The position numbers were made by a program, and so were the translations under genes. The notes under the pieces are model-generated. The model made no database searches and was not told the DNA's origin. It saw only the letters and a program-made list of their open reading frames with translations. Below are positions 1 to 9,559 of a stretch of 64,000 nucleotides of DNA, piece after piece. Position 1 is the first letter of the stretch. Every line of letters begins with the position of its first letter. The DNA comes from Psychroflexus salis (GTDB taxonomy: Bacteria; Bacteroidota; Bacteroidia; Flavobacteriales; Flavobacteriaceae), in assembly GCF_014640175.1 (NCBI RefSeq), contig NZ_BMGL01000005.1:1-64000 (forward strand). Direction: 5' to 3'.

Positions 1-31
1 TAATGAACTTCGCTCGATTTCTAAGCGGGTG

Positions 32-39
32 CAAATGTA
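32..39 (-). promoter_or_regulatory. Second leftward -7 element, GC-rich start region
   Basis: TACATTTG on the minus strand is followed by CACCCGC, closely echoing the upstream promoter at 144-177. Two tandem promoters of this kind pointing out of the window suggest an rRNA or tRNA operon to the left. No -33 TTG at good spacing was seen for this copy. Confidence 0.5.
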
Positions 40-143
40 ATACTATTTTTGATTCTGAAAAGAATTTTATAAAATAAATTTAAAAAAAATTCTGCCGAAA
101 TTATATCCCAAAATCAATAAAATAAACCTAAACTTGCGGGGCG

Positions 144-177
144 CAAAAATACAACCTTTTTTTAAATAATAAACAAA
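144..177 (-). promoter_or_regulatory. Strong leftward Bacteroidota promoter, GC-rich start region
   Basis: On the minus strand a TTTG (-33 type, 174-177) is followed after 22 bases by TATTTTTG (144-151), an exact TAnnTTTG, and then directly by CGCCCCGC. A C-rich discriminator right after the -7 word is typical of growth-rate-controlled stable-RNA promoters and stands out strongly in this AT-rich background. Confidence 0.55.
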
Positions 178-790
178 AAAATATAACGAAAATTAAAAAT
201 GATTTAAAGAACTGTAAATGTAAAATTTATACAAAATAAGCATCAATATAATTAAGACTAAAACTATAATATTTCTAAAATTTAAATTAAAAACTGGTAT
301 TTAATTTTTCAATTTAACCGACACAATAAAAAATTGTAAGCTATTAGGTTTATAAAAATTATAAATGCCTGATAAATATCAGTATACATCAAAATTAAAA
401 CCACCACGATGAAAAAAAGAACAATTACTTCAATGTGAATTCATATTATAGTTTATACGAGCAATTCTCATTTTAAAACACTAAAGCTAAATTTATAGTA
501 ATTCTCACAAAAAATTTAGTTTGTCAAACAAAAGATTGAATACTATTTATTTAAGCCAAGTGAACTCAAAACACTTAGATTTAACTCAATTCTAGTCAAT
601 TTTAAACTAAGGGACATTTTTTAAAAAAACTTATACATAACAAAACAAAAAGTAACTTATTAAACAAAATAAATTTTAGAAGGCAGGTATTAATTGAAAA
701 ATATTAGGTTTCTTTTATTTTAAATACAATTCAAATGACTCTGTTTTTTTATACTTATAATCATTAACAATCTTAAATTGTCGGGCATAG

Positions 791-1606
791 TTAATAAAAA
801 CAAAACTCTATACATACAAAAATAAAAGAGAATATGGGAACTGATTCAACGTAAAAAGAAGAATAATAAAGTGACTGATTTTTAGAAGAATAGGCAATCA
901 ATAAAAATAAAAAAAAACTAAATACAATTGAGAAAATCATATTAGATTCAAAAAAATAAAAAGATAAAATTGTTATAAATATTAATAAAATTCCAGCCAA
1001 AATTTTTGCATTAAGGATTCCTAAGATTTGAGGTAAGGTTTGTAATTTGACTAAATCGTATTTCAAATCTCTAATTTCGAAAGGTATCATTAATACAACG
1101 ACCATCAAAAATTGTTGTAAGAACATATATATATAATCTAACTCAAAGTTTACTTGATACTCAATTATAGGTAAAAAAACACATGTTATAGACCACACCA
1201 TAGCGATAATATAAATTTTCACTAATGGTAGATTCCGAAGGTTTTTAGCTTTAGAAAAAACTGGAAATGCGTAAATAAAATTTATTATTGATAGAGATAT
1301 TAAAAGCATAATACTCATTAATCGAAGCTGCACAAGAAAATAAATTGTAAACACAAATGAAATTGCAGAAAAAATCTGAATAGCTCTTAATTGTTTTGTT
1401 AAGCTACGATGATGTAATTTAGCTATTCCTGCATATTTCACAAAATTGTAACCAGATATTGTTGCAAAAAAAACACAAAAAATTAAATTTAAATTGACTG
1501 TTAATCCTATCTCATAAATCCGCAATAGCATAAATGAAACCACAGCAAGTGCGACATGAAGGCTAGAATGTATATAAAACCGAAATATAAGTTTTACTAA
1601 TTTCAT
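791..1606 (-). CDS. UbiA-like multi-pass membrane protein
   Basis: This 271-residue protein is almost entirely hydrophobic, with about eight or nine predicted membrane segments, and resembles the small UbiA-type prenyltransferase-like proteins of flavobacteria. A motif around residues 52-56 (GYNFV) sits where UbiA proteins have their first Asp-rich site, but the classical NDxxD is not intact, so catalysis is doubtful. It is divergent from gcvP. Its start at 1606 lies only four bases after a perfect -7 word (1611-1618), so the mRNA is probably leaderless. The family assignment is tentative and the substrate is unknown. Confidence 0.45.
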   Translation of the reverse strand: MKLVKLIFRFYIHSSLHVALAVVSFMLLRIYEIGLTVNLNLIFCVFFATISGYNFVKYAGIAKLHHRSLTKQLRAIQIFSAISFVFTIYFLVQLRLMSIMLLISLSIINFIYAFPVFSKAKNLRNLPLVKIYIIAMVWSITCVFLPIIEYQVNFELDYIYMFLQQFLMVVVLMIPFEIRDLKYDLVKLQTLPQILGILNAKILAGILLIFITILSFYFFESNMIFSIVFSFFLFLLIAYSSKNQSLYYSSFYVESVPIFSFIFVCIEFCFY

Positions 1607-1610
1607 ATCG

Positions 1611-1618
1611 CAAAACTA
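1611..1618 (-). promoter_or_regulatory. -7 element of the UbiA-like gene (leaderless spacing)
   Basis: TAGTTTTG on the minus strand, then CGAT, then ATG. The four-base gap implies transcription starts at or next to the start codon. Confidence 0.5.
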
Positions 1619-1704
1619 GTCCTTTTAAAAAAGTAGTTAACAAATGGTTGAAAAACTTCTTTTTAGAAAGTAATTATTTAACAAAAGTTTCCTTCACAAA
1701 AAGT

Positions 1705-1712
1705 TATTTTTG
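1705..1712 (+). promoter_or_regulatory. -7 element for gcvP
   Basis: TATTTTTG matches TAnnTTTG and lies 22 bases before the ATG at 1735. It decides the gcvP start, because the longer frame from 1648 would have to begin upstream of the promoter. Confidence 0.6.
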
Positions 1713-1734
1713 CACAAACACTAAGCTAAAATTC

Positions 1735-4584
1735 ATGAACACAAACTTATTTGCTTCACGTCATATTGGCGTTAGACCAGATGAGCTTCGAGAAATGCTT
1801 GATTCAATAGATGCTGAATCTATAGGTCAGTTAATTTTTGAAACCATTCCAAACGATATTCAGTTAGACCGAGAATTAAACTTACCTCCCGCCCTTAACG
1901 AATATGAGTTTGCAAATCATATTCAATTATTAGCGCAAAAAAACAAAATTTACAAATCTTATATAGGTCTTGGCTATCATGAAGCTATCGTGCCTGCTGT
2001 TATACAACGCAATGTATTAGAGAACCCAGGTTGGTATACGGCATACACTCCATATCAGGCAGAAATTGCCCAAGGACGATTAGAAGCTTTGCTTAACTTC
2101 CAAACCATGATAAGCGACCTTACGCAAATGGAGTTAGCTAATGCTTCTTTGTTAGATGAAGCCACAGCTGCAGCAGAAGCGATGAGTTTACTTTTTGCCG
2201 TACGGAGTAAAGCAAAGAAAAAAGCAAAAGCCAACAAATTTTTTGTTTCAAACGAAGTTTTGCCACAAACTTTAGCTCTACTACAAACTCGCTCCACTCC
2301 TATTGATATAGAAATTGTAATAGGAAACCATGAAGAGTTCGATTTCTCAGAAGGTTTTTTTGGCGCTCTTGTTCAATATCCAGGAAAGACAGGAAAAGTT
2401 TTTGACTATGAAAATTTCACAAAAAAAGCAATTGAAAATGAAATAAAAGTTGCTGTTGGTGCGGACATAATGAGTTTGGTAAAACTAGAAGCTCCTGGTA
2501 ATTGGGGAGTAGATGTTGTTTATGGTACAACCCAACGTTTCGGAATACCGCTAGGTTATGGTGGTCCACATGCTGCTTATTTTGCAACTAAAGAAGATTA
2601 CAAAAGAAATATTCCTGGTAGAATTATTGGCGTAACACGCGATTTAGATGGAAACCGTTCTTTACGAATGGCATTACAAACTAGAGAACAGCATATAAAG
2701 CGTGACCGTGCTACATCCAACATTTGTACAGCACAAGTTTTGCTTGCTGTAATGTCAAGCTTTTATGGGGTTTTTCATGGTCCTAAAGGTTTACAAAACA
2801 TCGCAAATCAAATTCACCAAAAAGCAGTTAGTCTCGCTAATGAGCTTGAAAAACTGGGTGTTTACCAAGAAAATGAATTATACTTTGATACAATTTCTTT
2901 AAAAACAGATGCAACTAAAATCGAAAAAATAGCTTTACAAAAAGAAGTTAATTTTTATTATCCAGACCAAGAAACAGTTTCAATTTCTATTAATGAAACT
3001 ACATCTATCGAAGATATTAATAAGATTATATCAATTTTTGCTGAAGCGCTTACTATTGAAAATAAGAAGCTTGAGAGCTTACTTCCTGGTATAATTGAAA
3101 CTACCAACCTTAGCAGAAAAACTGAATTTTTAAACCATGAAGTTTTTAATTCTTTCCATTCTGAAACTGCTTTAATGCGTTACATTAAAAAGTTAGAACG
3201 TAAGGATTTAGCATTAAATCATTCTATGATTTCGCTTGGATCCTGTACAATGAAACTTAACGCTGCCTCAGAAATGTTGCCTCTAAGCAACCCTCAATGG
3301 GGAAATATTCACCCCTATGTCCCAGTAAATCAAGCAGCTGGATATCACGAAATGTTAAGCGAATTAGAAGATTATCTTACTGAAATTACTGGTTTTTCTG
3401 CAACCTCTCTTCAACCAAACTCTGGAGCTCAAGGCGAATATGCAGGCTTAATGGTTATAAAAGCATATCATGAAGCCAATGGTAATACCCATCGAAATAT
3501 TTGTTTAGTTCCTTCTTCGGCTCACGGTACTAATCCTGCAAGTGCTGTTATGGCTGGAATGAAAGTAGTAGTTGTAAAAGCAACCGACAAAGGGAATATT
3601 GATGTTGATGATTTACGTTCTAAAGCTGAAAAGTATAGCGATAATCTTGCAGCTTTAATGGTAACCTATCCATCAACTCATGGTGTTTTTGAATCTTCTA
3701 TTAAAGAAATTACTAACTTAATACACCAACACGGAGGTCAAGTTTATATGGATGGAGCTAACATGAATGCGCAAGTTGGCTTAACTAGTCCTGGTAAAAT
3801 TGGCGCTGATGTTTGTCACCTTAATTTACATAAAACTTTTGCAATTCCACATGGTGGTGGTGGACCTGGTGTTGGTCCCATTTGTGTAGCTGAGCAATTG
3901 GTTCCTTTTTTACCATCAAATCCATTAATTAAAACAGGTGGAGAAAATGCAATATCGGCTATTTCGGCTGCTCCTTGGGGTTCTGCATTAGTATGTTTAA
4001 TTTCATATGCATACATTAGAATGCTAGGAGCTGAAGGATTAAAATCTTCTACAGAATATGCTATTTTAAATGCAAATTACATTAAAGCTAGATTAGCAAA
4101 TTATTATCCAACTCTATACTCTGGAGAACGTGGTCGTGCAGCTCACGAAATGATAATAGACTGTCGGGATTTCAAAAAAAATGGAATTGAAGTAAAAGAT
4201 ATTGCAAAACGATTAATCGACTATGGCTTTCATGCACCTACTGTTTCATTTCCAGTTGCTGGCACTATGATGATTGAACCTACTGAAAGTGAAGGAAAGG
4301 CTGAACTAGACCGTTTTTGCGATGCTATGATAGCAATTCGAGAAGAAATTAAGGAATGCACTAAAGATCAGTCTGAAAATTTATTAACCAATGCTCCACA
4401 TACTCAAGCTATGTTAACTAAAGATGAATGGAGTTTTCCTTACAGCAGAAAACAAGCTGCTTATCCATTAGCCTTTGTAGAAGAAAACAAGTTCTGGCCA
4501 AGTACAAGAAGAGTTGATGAAGCCTATGGAGATCGAAATTTAATGTGTACATGTGCACCGATAGAAGACTATATAACAGAGTAG
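1735..4584 (+). CDS. gcvP: Glycine dehydrogenase (decarboxylating), P-protein
   Basis: The PLP-dependent P-protein of the glycine cleavage system decarboxylates glycine and passes the aminomethyl group to the lipoyl H-protein. From the ATG at 1735 it has 949 residues, the usual length of the fused one-chain form. The N-terminal half begins with the family signature (FASRHIGVRPDE) and the C-terminal half carries the PLP-lysine region HLNLHKTFAIPHGGGGPG. The frame is open to 1648, but those 29 extra residues overlap the promoter and do not match the family. The gene is monocistronic, ending at a strong hairpin at 4650-4689. gcvT and gcvH are not in the window. Confidence 0.97.
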   Translation: MNTNLFASRHIGVRPDELREMLDSIDAESIGQLIFETIPNDIQLDRELNLPPALNEYEFANHIQLLAQKNKIYKSYIGLGYHEAIVPAVIQRNVLENPGWYTAYTPYQAEIAQGRLEALLNFQTMISDLTQMELANASLLDEATAAAEAMSLLFAVRSKAKKKAKANKFFVSNEVLPQTLALLQTRSTPIDIEIVIGNHEEFDFSEGFFGALVQYPGKTGKVFDYENFTKKAIENEIKVAVGADIMSLVKLEAPGNWGVDVVYGTTQRFGIPLGYGGPHAAYFATKEDYKRNIPGRIIGVTRDLDGNRSLRMALQTREQHIKRDRATSNICTAQVLLAVMSSFYGVFHGPKGLQNIANQIHQKAVSLANELEKLGVYQENELYFDTISLKTDATKIEKIALQKEVNFYYPDQETVSISINETTSIEDINKIISIFAEALTIENKKLESLLPGIIETTNLSRKTEFLNHEVFNSFHSETALMRYIKKLERKDLALNHSMISLGSCTMKLNAASEMLPLSNPQWGNIHPYVPVNQAAGYHEMLSELEDYLTEITGFSATSLQPNSGAQGEYAGLMVIKAYHEANGNTHRNICLVPSSAHGTNPASAVMAGMKVVVVKATDKGNIDVDDLRSKAEKYSDNLAALMVTYPSTHGVFESSIKEITNLIHQHGGQVYMDGANMNAQVGLTSPGKIGADVCHLNLHKTFAIPHGGGGPGVGPICVAEQLVPFLPSNPLIKTGGENAISAISAAPWGSALVCLISYAYIRMLGAEGLKSSTEYAILNANYIKARLANYYPTLYSGERGRAAHEMIIDCRDFKKNGIEVKDIAKRLIDYGFHAPTVSFPVAGTMMIEPTESEGKAELDRFCDAMIAIREEIKECTKDQSENLLTNAPHTQAMLTKDEWSFPYSRKQAAYPLAFVEENKFWPSTRRVDEAYGDRNLMCTCAPIEDYITE

Positions 4585-4649
4585 AAATTAAACTTTTCCT
4601 GTAATAAACAGCACTATTACAGAAATCGCGATCAATATAAGTATTTCGA

Positions 4650-4689
4650 GAAGCCCATATTTTAAATACAAAATATGGGCTTCTTTATC
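4650..4689 (+). terminator. Rho-independent terminator of gcvP
   Basis: A perfect 14-bp stem (4650-4663 with 4670-4683) around a 6-base loop, followed by a T-rich stretch. Confidence 0.85.
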
Positions 4690-4756
4690 TATTAATCTCA
4701 TTATCCAAATTTAACATATTAAACTTCTGCTTTACATTTAATTCTAGATTTCACAT

Positions 4757-4764
4757 TAATTTTG
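4757..4764 (+). promoter_or_regulatory. -7 element for the GAF histidine kinase
   Basis: TAATTTTG, an exact TAnnTTTG, 24 bases before the ATG at 4789. Confidence 0.55.
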
Positions 4765-4788
4765 TAAATTGCGAAAGAATACGATTGA

Positions 4789-5994
4789 ATGAAGACTACA
4801 CCAATACCAGCAGAAGAAGTTAACCGACTTAAAGCATTGCGCAATCTAAAAATACTAGATACAGCGCCAGAAAAACAATTCGACGAAGTCTCAGAATTAG
4901 CTTCTTTAATTTGTGAAACTCCTGTAGCTCTAATTTCATTACTCGACAAAAATAGACAGTGGTTCAAATCTTGTATTGGTTTTTCTACAAATGAAACAGA
5001 AAGAGAAATTTCGTTTTGTAATTATACCATTAAAAGTGATCAAGAAATATTCGAAATTTCAGACGCACGTATCGATTCACGCTTTAAAAACAATCCGCTT
5101 ACATTTGGAGAAAAACCTATTATATTTTATGCAGGGGTTGCCCTTCGAGATGATAATGGTTTTGCACTAGGAACGCTATGTGTTATAGATCATAAACCAA
5201 AAACTTTAAACAATAAACAACGAAAAGCTTTAGCTTACTTAGGAAATCAAGTAGTACAATTATTTAATATTCGTTTAAAAAATAACATTTTAAGAGAATC
5301 TCAAAAATTACTTAAAGAAAAAAATAACCAACTAAAAAACTTTGCTGGAGTCGTTTCGCACGACATGAAAATGCCTTTAGCAAATATGATTGTAACCATC
5401 GATATTTTAAAATCTAAGTATGGAAAAAAAATTGATGAAGCAGGAATAGAATACTTGCGAAACTTAAAACGGTCTGCTTTTAAGCTGAGTGACTATATTA
5501 GTAATATTCTAACACATTACGAATCTGATTCTATTACCGATGGAAACCAAATTGAAGTGTTCGAAATTAATACTCTAATTGAAGACATCGTTGAAATGTT
5601 AGATGTAACTGAAGATTATGAGTTGCACTATCCTAAAAATGTTAAACTCTCTACTAACCGAGTAGCTTTAGAACAAATTTTACTAAATCTAATTGGTAAC
5701 TGCTTTAAATACAACGATAAAGAAAAAATTATTATTAGTGTAGAGTGTTACGAAGATGATGGTTATTACAATTTTGTTGTAACCGACAATGGCATTGGCA
5801 TACCAAAAGAAAAACAGGCTAGTATTTTTAATTTATTTACAACAGCTGCTGACAAAGATAGGCGTGGTAGTAAAGGAAATGGTATCGGCCTTTCCACGGT
5901 TAAAAAAATTATTAGAAACCTTGGTGGAGATATTAAAGTCGAATCTAAAGTTGGAATTAAAACAAGTTTTAAATTTTTTATTGAAAAAGAATAA
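4789..5994 (+). CDS. GAF-domain sensor histidine kinase
   Basis: This 401-residue protein has no membrane segment or signal peptide, so it is a cytoplasmic sensor kinase. Residues about 10-160 form a GAF domain of the type that starts NRLKALRNLKILDT. A short coiled stretch (about 165-185) leads to the phosphoacceptor region with His191 (VVSHDMKMPLANM). The ATPase domain shows the N box (NLIGNCFKYND), G1 (DNGIGIP) and G2 (GNGIGLS). No response regulator is adjacent, so the partner is unknown and the ligand cannot be read from sequence. It has its own promoter and is followed after 32 bases by a separately promoted operon. Confidence 0.9.
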   Translation: MKTTPIPAEEVNRLKALRNLKILDTAPEKQFDEVSELASLICETPVALISLLDKNRQWFKSCIGFSTNETEREISFCNYTIKSDQEIFEISDARIDSRFKNNPLTFGEKPIIFYAGVALRDDNGFALGTLCVIDHKPKTLNNKQRKALAYLGNQVVQLFNIRLKNNILRESQKLLKEKNNQLKNFAGVVSHDMKMPLANMIVTIDILKSKYGKKIDEAGIEYLRNLKRSAFKLSDYISNILTHYESDSITDGNQIEVFEINTLIEDIVEMLDVTEDYELHYPKNVKLSTNRVALEQILLNLIGNCFKYNDKEKIIISVECYEDDGYYNFVVTDNGIGIPKEKQASIFNLFTTAADKDRRGSKGNGIGLSTVKKIIRNLGGDIKVESKVGIKTSFKFFIEKE

Positions 5995-6010
5995 TCATTC
6001 CTTTGTAATC

Positions 6011-6018
6011 TACATTTG
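6011..6018 (+). promoter_or_regulatory. -7 element of the BatA-domain operon
   Basis: TACATTTG ends only eight bases before the ATG at 6027, implying a very short leader or none. Confidence 0.5.
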
Positions 6019-6026
6019 TAATTTAT

Positions 6027-7946
6027 ATGATACAGTTTAAACACCCAGAATATCTGTATTTACTTTTCTTATTGTTGATTCCTATTTTAATTCATTTATT
6101 TCAACTCAGAAAATTCACAAAAGTAAATTTTACCAATGTTGCCATCTTAAAAATACTAGAACTCCAATCTAGAAAAAGCAAGAATTTAAAAAAATACATT
6201 ATTTTAACTTTGCGAATGTTAGCGCTTTCTGCTCTGATTTTAGCTTTTACTCAACCCTATATTCCAGCATCTAAAGAAGCTCTTAACACTCCAAATTATA
6301 GCATTTACTTAGATAATTCATTTAGCATGCAAATGCCGAGTAGTAAAGGAAATTTACTTAAACAAGCTCAACAAGAATTGGCTGAAATTATTCCAGAAGA
6401 TGCTAATATTCATTTTTTTACTAATAATGCTTCTTTTAAAGATTTAAATAGCAATACATTTAAAAATGAATTGTTAAAAACTACTTTCTCGCATCAACAA
6501 TTAAAACTAGATAATGCAATTAAAAAGGCAGAAATAGATCATAACAATGCTTCAGGTAAACAAAAAATTATTGCAGTATCCGATTTTCAATTAGAAGACG
6601 AAGTAGATTACAATAGCTTAATTGAAAAAGAACATGTTTCATTATTACAAATTAAACCTCAACCCAAAATTAATTTTAGCATTGTTAATCTTAAATTAAA
6701 CGATGAAAGAAACTTATTAGAAATAGAGCTTTCAGCTTCAGAAAATAATAAAGAAGCTTTACAGGTATCTGTATGGAATCAAGAGCAATTACTAGCAAAA
6801 CAGTTGGTAGAATTTCAAAACACCGCTTCACAAAATATTGAAATTTCTTTGGCTAAGGAACAAATTAATGCAGGGCATGTTGAAATTGAAGATGATGCCC
6901 TGCAATACGATAACCGGTTTTATTTTAGTATAAATGCTGCAAAAAAAATAAACGTGCTTAGTATTTATGAAGAAGACGCTTCGTTTTTGAAACGTATATT
7001 TCGTAATAATGAATTTAAATTGAATTCGTATTCAATTCAAAATTTAGACTATTCACAAATTGAAAAAGCAAATTTTATTGTTCTCAACGGTCTAAAACAC
7101 ATACCACAACAACTGCAAAAATCACTTCGAGAATTTAGTAATAAAAATCAGTCTTTTGTGGTAATTCCTAATGAAGATGCCAATGTTTCAAATTACAATT
7201 CTTTCTTAACATCTTTTAACTTAGGAAGCATAAGCATCAAAAAAACAAATCAGCAAAAAATTACAGGTATCTATTTTGAACATCCTTTGCTTAAAAATGT
7301 GTTTACTTCAACAATTAGCAACTTCGAATATCCTTTAACTCGAAGTCATTTTAGTATTCAAACAAAAGCTAAACCTATTATAAGCTATGCTAATCAAGAA
7401 GCTTTTTTGGCTAGCTCTGGAAAGAATTATTTATTTGCTTCTAGCTTTAGTACAGAAAACTCAAACTTTGTAAATTCTCCGCTTATTGTACCATTATTGT
7501 ATAATATGGCAAGAGAAAGTGTTTTAAAGCCTTCCATTTACGATTTTACAAATACAAAAAACTCTTATCAGATTAATGCATCAATTGGCAAAGATGAAGT
7601 GTTAAAATTAGTAAAACAAGAAGATGTATTTATTCCGCAACAGCAAAAATATAATCAAAATATAAAATTAACTACGGCCGAACTCAATTTACAAGCTGGC
7701 ACTTACCAAGTAAAAAATAAAGATTCGGTATACCAATACCTTAGTTTTAATTACCCCCGAACAGAAAGTAATTTAAACTATTTAAATTCAAATAAGCTAA
7801 AACAACAATCAAATTTAAATAGTATATCTGGCTTTTTTGAAAATGAAATAGCACTCCAGGAAGTTAATCATTATTGGAAAATCTTAGTTATTTTTGCTTT
7901 GTTATTTTTAATTTTAGAAATGTTATCACTTCGGTACCTTAAATAA
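6027..7946 (+). CDS. BatA-domain (aerotolerance N-terminal) membrane protein
   Basis: The protein has 639 residues. The first 80 form the BatA N-terminal domain: a hydrophobic helix (MIQFKHPEYLYLLFLLLIPI), the LFQLRKF loop and a second membrane helix. A von Willebrand factor A-like domain follows (YSIYLDNSFSMQMPS, with a DxSxS-type metal site), then a long extracytoplasmic region and a C-terminal membrane helix near 615-635. Proteins with this layout are common in Bacteroidota, but no precise function is established. It is the first gene of a four-gene operon with spacings of 6, 16 and 1 bases. It is a stand-alone relative of the BatA/BatB proteins, not part of the moxR-bat cluster. Confidence 0.8.
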   Translation: MIQFKHPEYLYLLFLLLIPILIHLFQLRKFTKVNFTNVAILKILELQSRKSKNLKKYIILTLRMLALSALILAFTQPYIPASKEALNTPNYSIYLDNSFSMQMPSSKGNLLKQAQQELAEIIPEDANIHFFTNNASFKDLNSNTFKNELLKTTFSHQQLKLDNAIKKAEIDHNNASGKQKIIAVSDFQLEDEVDYNSLIEKEHVSLLQIKPQPKINFSIVNLKLNDERNLLEIELSASENNKEALQVSVWNQEQLLAKQLVEFQNTASQNIEISLAKEQINAGHVEIEDDALQYDNRFYFSINAAKKINVLSIYEEDASFLKRIFRNNEFKLNSYSIQNLDYSQIEKANFIVLNGLKHIPQQLQKSLREFSNKNQSFVVIPNEDANVSNYNSFLTSFNLGSISIKKTNQQKITGIYFEHPLLKNVFTSTISNFEYPLTRSHFSIQTKAKPIISYANQEAFLASSGKNYLFASSFSTENSNFVNSPLIVPLLYNMARESVLKPSIYDFTNTKNSYQINASIGKDEVLKLVKQEDVFIPQQQKYNQNIKLTTAELNLQAGTYQVKNKDSVYQYLSFNYPRTESNLNYLNSNKLKQQSNLNSISGFFENEIALQEVNHYWKILVIFALLFLILEMLSLRYLK

Positions 7947-7952
7947 TTATAC

Positions 7953-9179
7953 ATGAAAACTCTTATAAAATCTGTAAAAATAATAGATGAAACCAGCCCG
8001 TATCATTTAAAGATTAAAGACATTTTTATTGAAAATGGAAAAATTTTACAAATCGAAGATCAATTAAGTACAGATGCTACTAAGATAATTAATGCAGCCG
8101 ATTTACATATTTCTCCAGCTTGGTTTGATGCAGGTGTTTCATTTGGTGAACCTGGTTTTGAAGAGCGAGAAAATATTGCTAACGGTTTAAAAGTAGCCGA
8201 AAAAAGTGGATTTAGCGATATAGCTATTACAGCAAGTAATTCGCCCTGCACAGACTCTAAAAGTGTTTTCGAAAGTTTAAAGGAAAAATCTAGTAAAAGC
8301 AAAACTAAAATACATCCTACAGCAACACTTACAAAAGCGTTAAATGGAAAAGATTTAGCCGAATTGTACGACTTATTCCAGGCTGGAGCAAGGGTGTTTT
8401 CTGATGATTTACAACCCATTAGAAATCCTAATTTACTCAAGCTTGCTCTTCAGTATACCCAAAGTTTTGGTGGTTGTGTTGCATCTTTTCCATTAGAAAA
8501 TAAAATTGCTAATAATGCTCAAGTTCACGAAAGTATGAATAGCACAAAATTAGGATTAAAAGGCATGCCTAGCTTAGCTGAAACACTTCAAATAAATAGA
8601 GATTTAGCTATACTAGCCTATACAGGTGGAAAGCTACATATTCCATTAGTAAGCACCGCACAAGGAATTGAATTGATTAAAGCGGCAAAAAAGAAAGGTT
8701 TACAAGTTTCGTGTAGCGTTGCTGTGCATCATTTATATTTTGATGATGAAAAAATATTAAATTTTGATGCTGACTTTAAAGTTTTTCCACCATTACGAAG
8801 TAAAGACGATGTAAAGGCATTGCAAAAAGCTGTAAAAGATGGAGTTGTAGATTTTGTAACGAGCGATCATAGACCGATAAACCAGGAATTAAAAGAAGTA
8901 GATTTTGTACTTGCTGCTCATGGAAGTATTGGTTTAGAAAGTGCATTTGGCGCATTAAACAAAATTTTAGGTGTAGAATTAAGTGTTAAAATGCTCACAA
9001 ACGGAAGAAAAGTTTATGGCTTACCCGAACACAAAATCGATGTAAATACTAAAGGAAAATTTACGCTATTTACCAGCCAAGATCAGTATAAATTCACCTT
9101 AAATCATATTTTATCGAAATCTAAAAATTCAATCTTCTTAAATGAAGATTTAAATGGAAAAGTAATCGATTTAATTTAA
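7953..9179 (+). CDS. Dihydroorotase-like amidohydrolase, probably not catalytic
   Basis: The 408-residue protein aligns along its length with type I dihydroorotase (PyrC). Recognisable blocks include the EPGFEERE region, GARVFSDD, VSTAQGIELI, VHHLYFDDE and FKVFPPLRS. The key metal site has decayed: where dihydroorotases have DxHxHxRxPG, this protein has D59-A-G61-V-S63-F-G65-EPG, so both histidines and the substrate arginine are missing. The later HVST histidine is replaced by Leu (HIPLVST). It is most likely an inactive paralogue, perhaps a structural partner of aspartate transcarbamoylase as with other PyrC-prime proteins. Its position after the BatA-domain gene is unexplained. Confidence 0.8.
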   Translation: MKTLIKSVKIIDETSPYHLKIKDIFIENGKILQIEDQLSTDATKIINAADLHISPAWFDAGVSFGEPGFEERENIANGLKVAEKSGFSDIAITASNSPCTDSKSVFESLKEKSSKSKTKIHPTATLTKALNGKDLAELYDLFQAGARVFSDDLQPIRNPNLLKLALQYTQSFGGCVASFPLENKIANNAQVHESMNSTKLGLKGMPSLAETLQINRDLAILAYTGGKLHIPLVSTAQGIELIKAAKKKGLQVSCSVAVHHLYFDDEKILNFDADFKVFPPLRSKDDVKALQKAVKDGVVDFVTSDHRPINQELKEVDFVLAAHGSIGLESAFGALNKILGVELSVKMLTNGRKVYGLPEHKIDVNTKGKFTLFTSQDQYKFTLNHILSKSKNSIFLNEDLNGKVIDLI

Positions 9180-9195
9180 CTTACCTATAAAACAA

Positions 9196-9558
9196 ATGAG
9201 CAAACCGCTAAATAAACAAGAAAGAAAAGGAAAAGTTGCTGCGATTGTTGGCTATCTAACAATTTTTGGAAGCATTTTAGCCTTATTTTTAAATAGCGAA
9301 GAGAACAAAACCAAATTTGGTAGTTTCCATGTGCGGCAAGGTTTAGGTCTAAACTTAGTATTTATTTTATTTGGAGTAATTTTAAATGGTGTTTTTGAAT
9401 ACTTAAGTGAAACACAAAACCTAATGGTTGCTTCTGCATTTTATTTAGCCTACTTTATACTATGGGTTTATGGTTTTGTAGCCGCTGTTTCTGGACAACA
9501 AAAAAGAGTACCTATTCTTGGCAATCTATTTCAAACAACATTTAAATCGCTAACTTAA
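9196..9558 (+). CDS. Small DUF4870/Tic20-like membrane protein
   Basis: This 120-residue protein has three or four predicted membrane helices and the motif FGSFHVRQGLGLN after the first, as in the DUF4870/Tic20-like family where a charged loop with HxxQ follows helix one. The family has no assigned biochemical role. It lies 16 bases after the dihydroorotase homologue and one base before the esterase, inside the same operon. Confidence 0.7.
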   Translation: MSKPLNKQERKGKVAAIVGYLTIFGSILALFLNSEENKTKFGSFHVRQGLGLNLVFILFGVILNGVFEYLSETQNLMVASAFYLAYFILWVYGFVAAVSGQQKRVPILGNLFQTTFKSLT

Positions 9559-9559
9559 A

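Larger units (their letters stand above)
1..790. other. AT-rich non-coding region with leftward promoters at its left end
   Basis: No credible reading frame lies here; the frames present are only a few codons long and none has a sensible promoter and start. The left 180 bases hold two leftward promoter words, listed separately. From about 180 to 790 the sequence is very rich in A and T with no tRNA-like cloverleaf, strong hairpin or tandem repeat that I could recognise. It may simply be the upstream region of a stable-RNA operon beyond the left edge plus the 3' flank of the UbiA-like gene. Confidence 0.6.

Noticed and set aside
1648-1734. A 29-residue N-terminal extension of gcvP.
   Set aside because: The stretch overlaps the -7 promoter at 1705-1712 and has no similarity to P-protein; the ATG at 1735 gives the family length.
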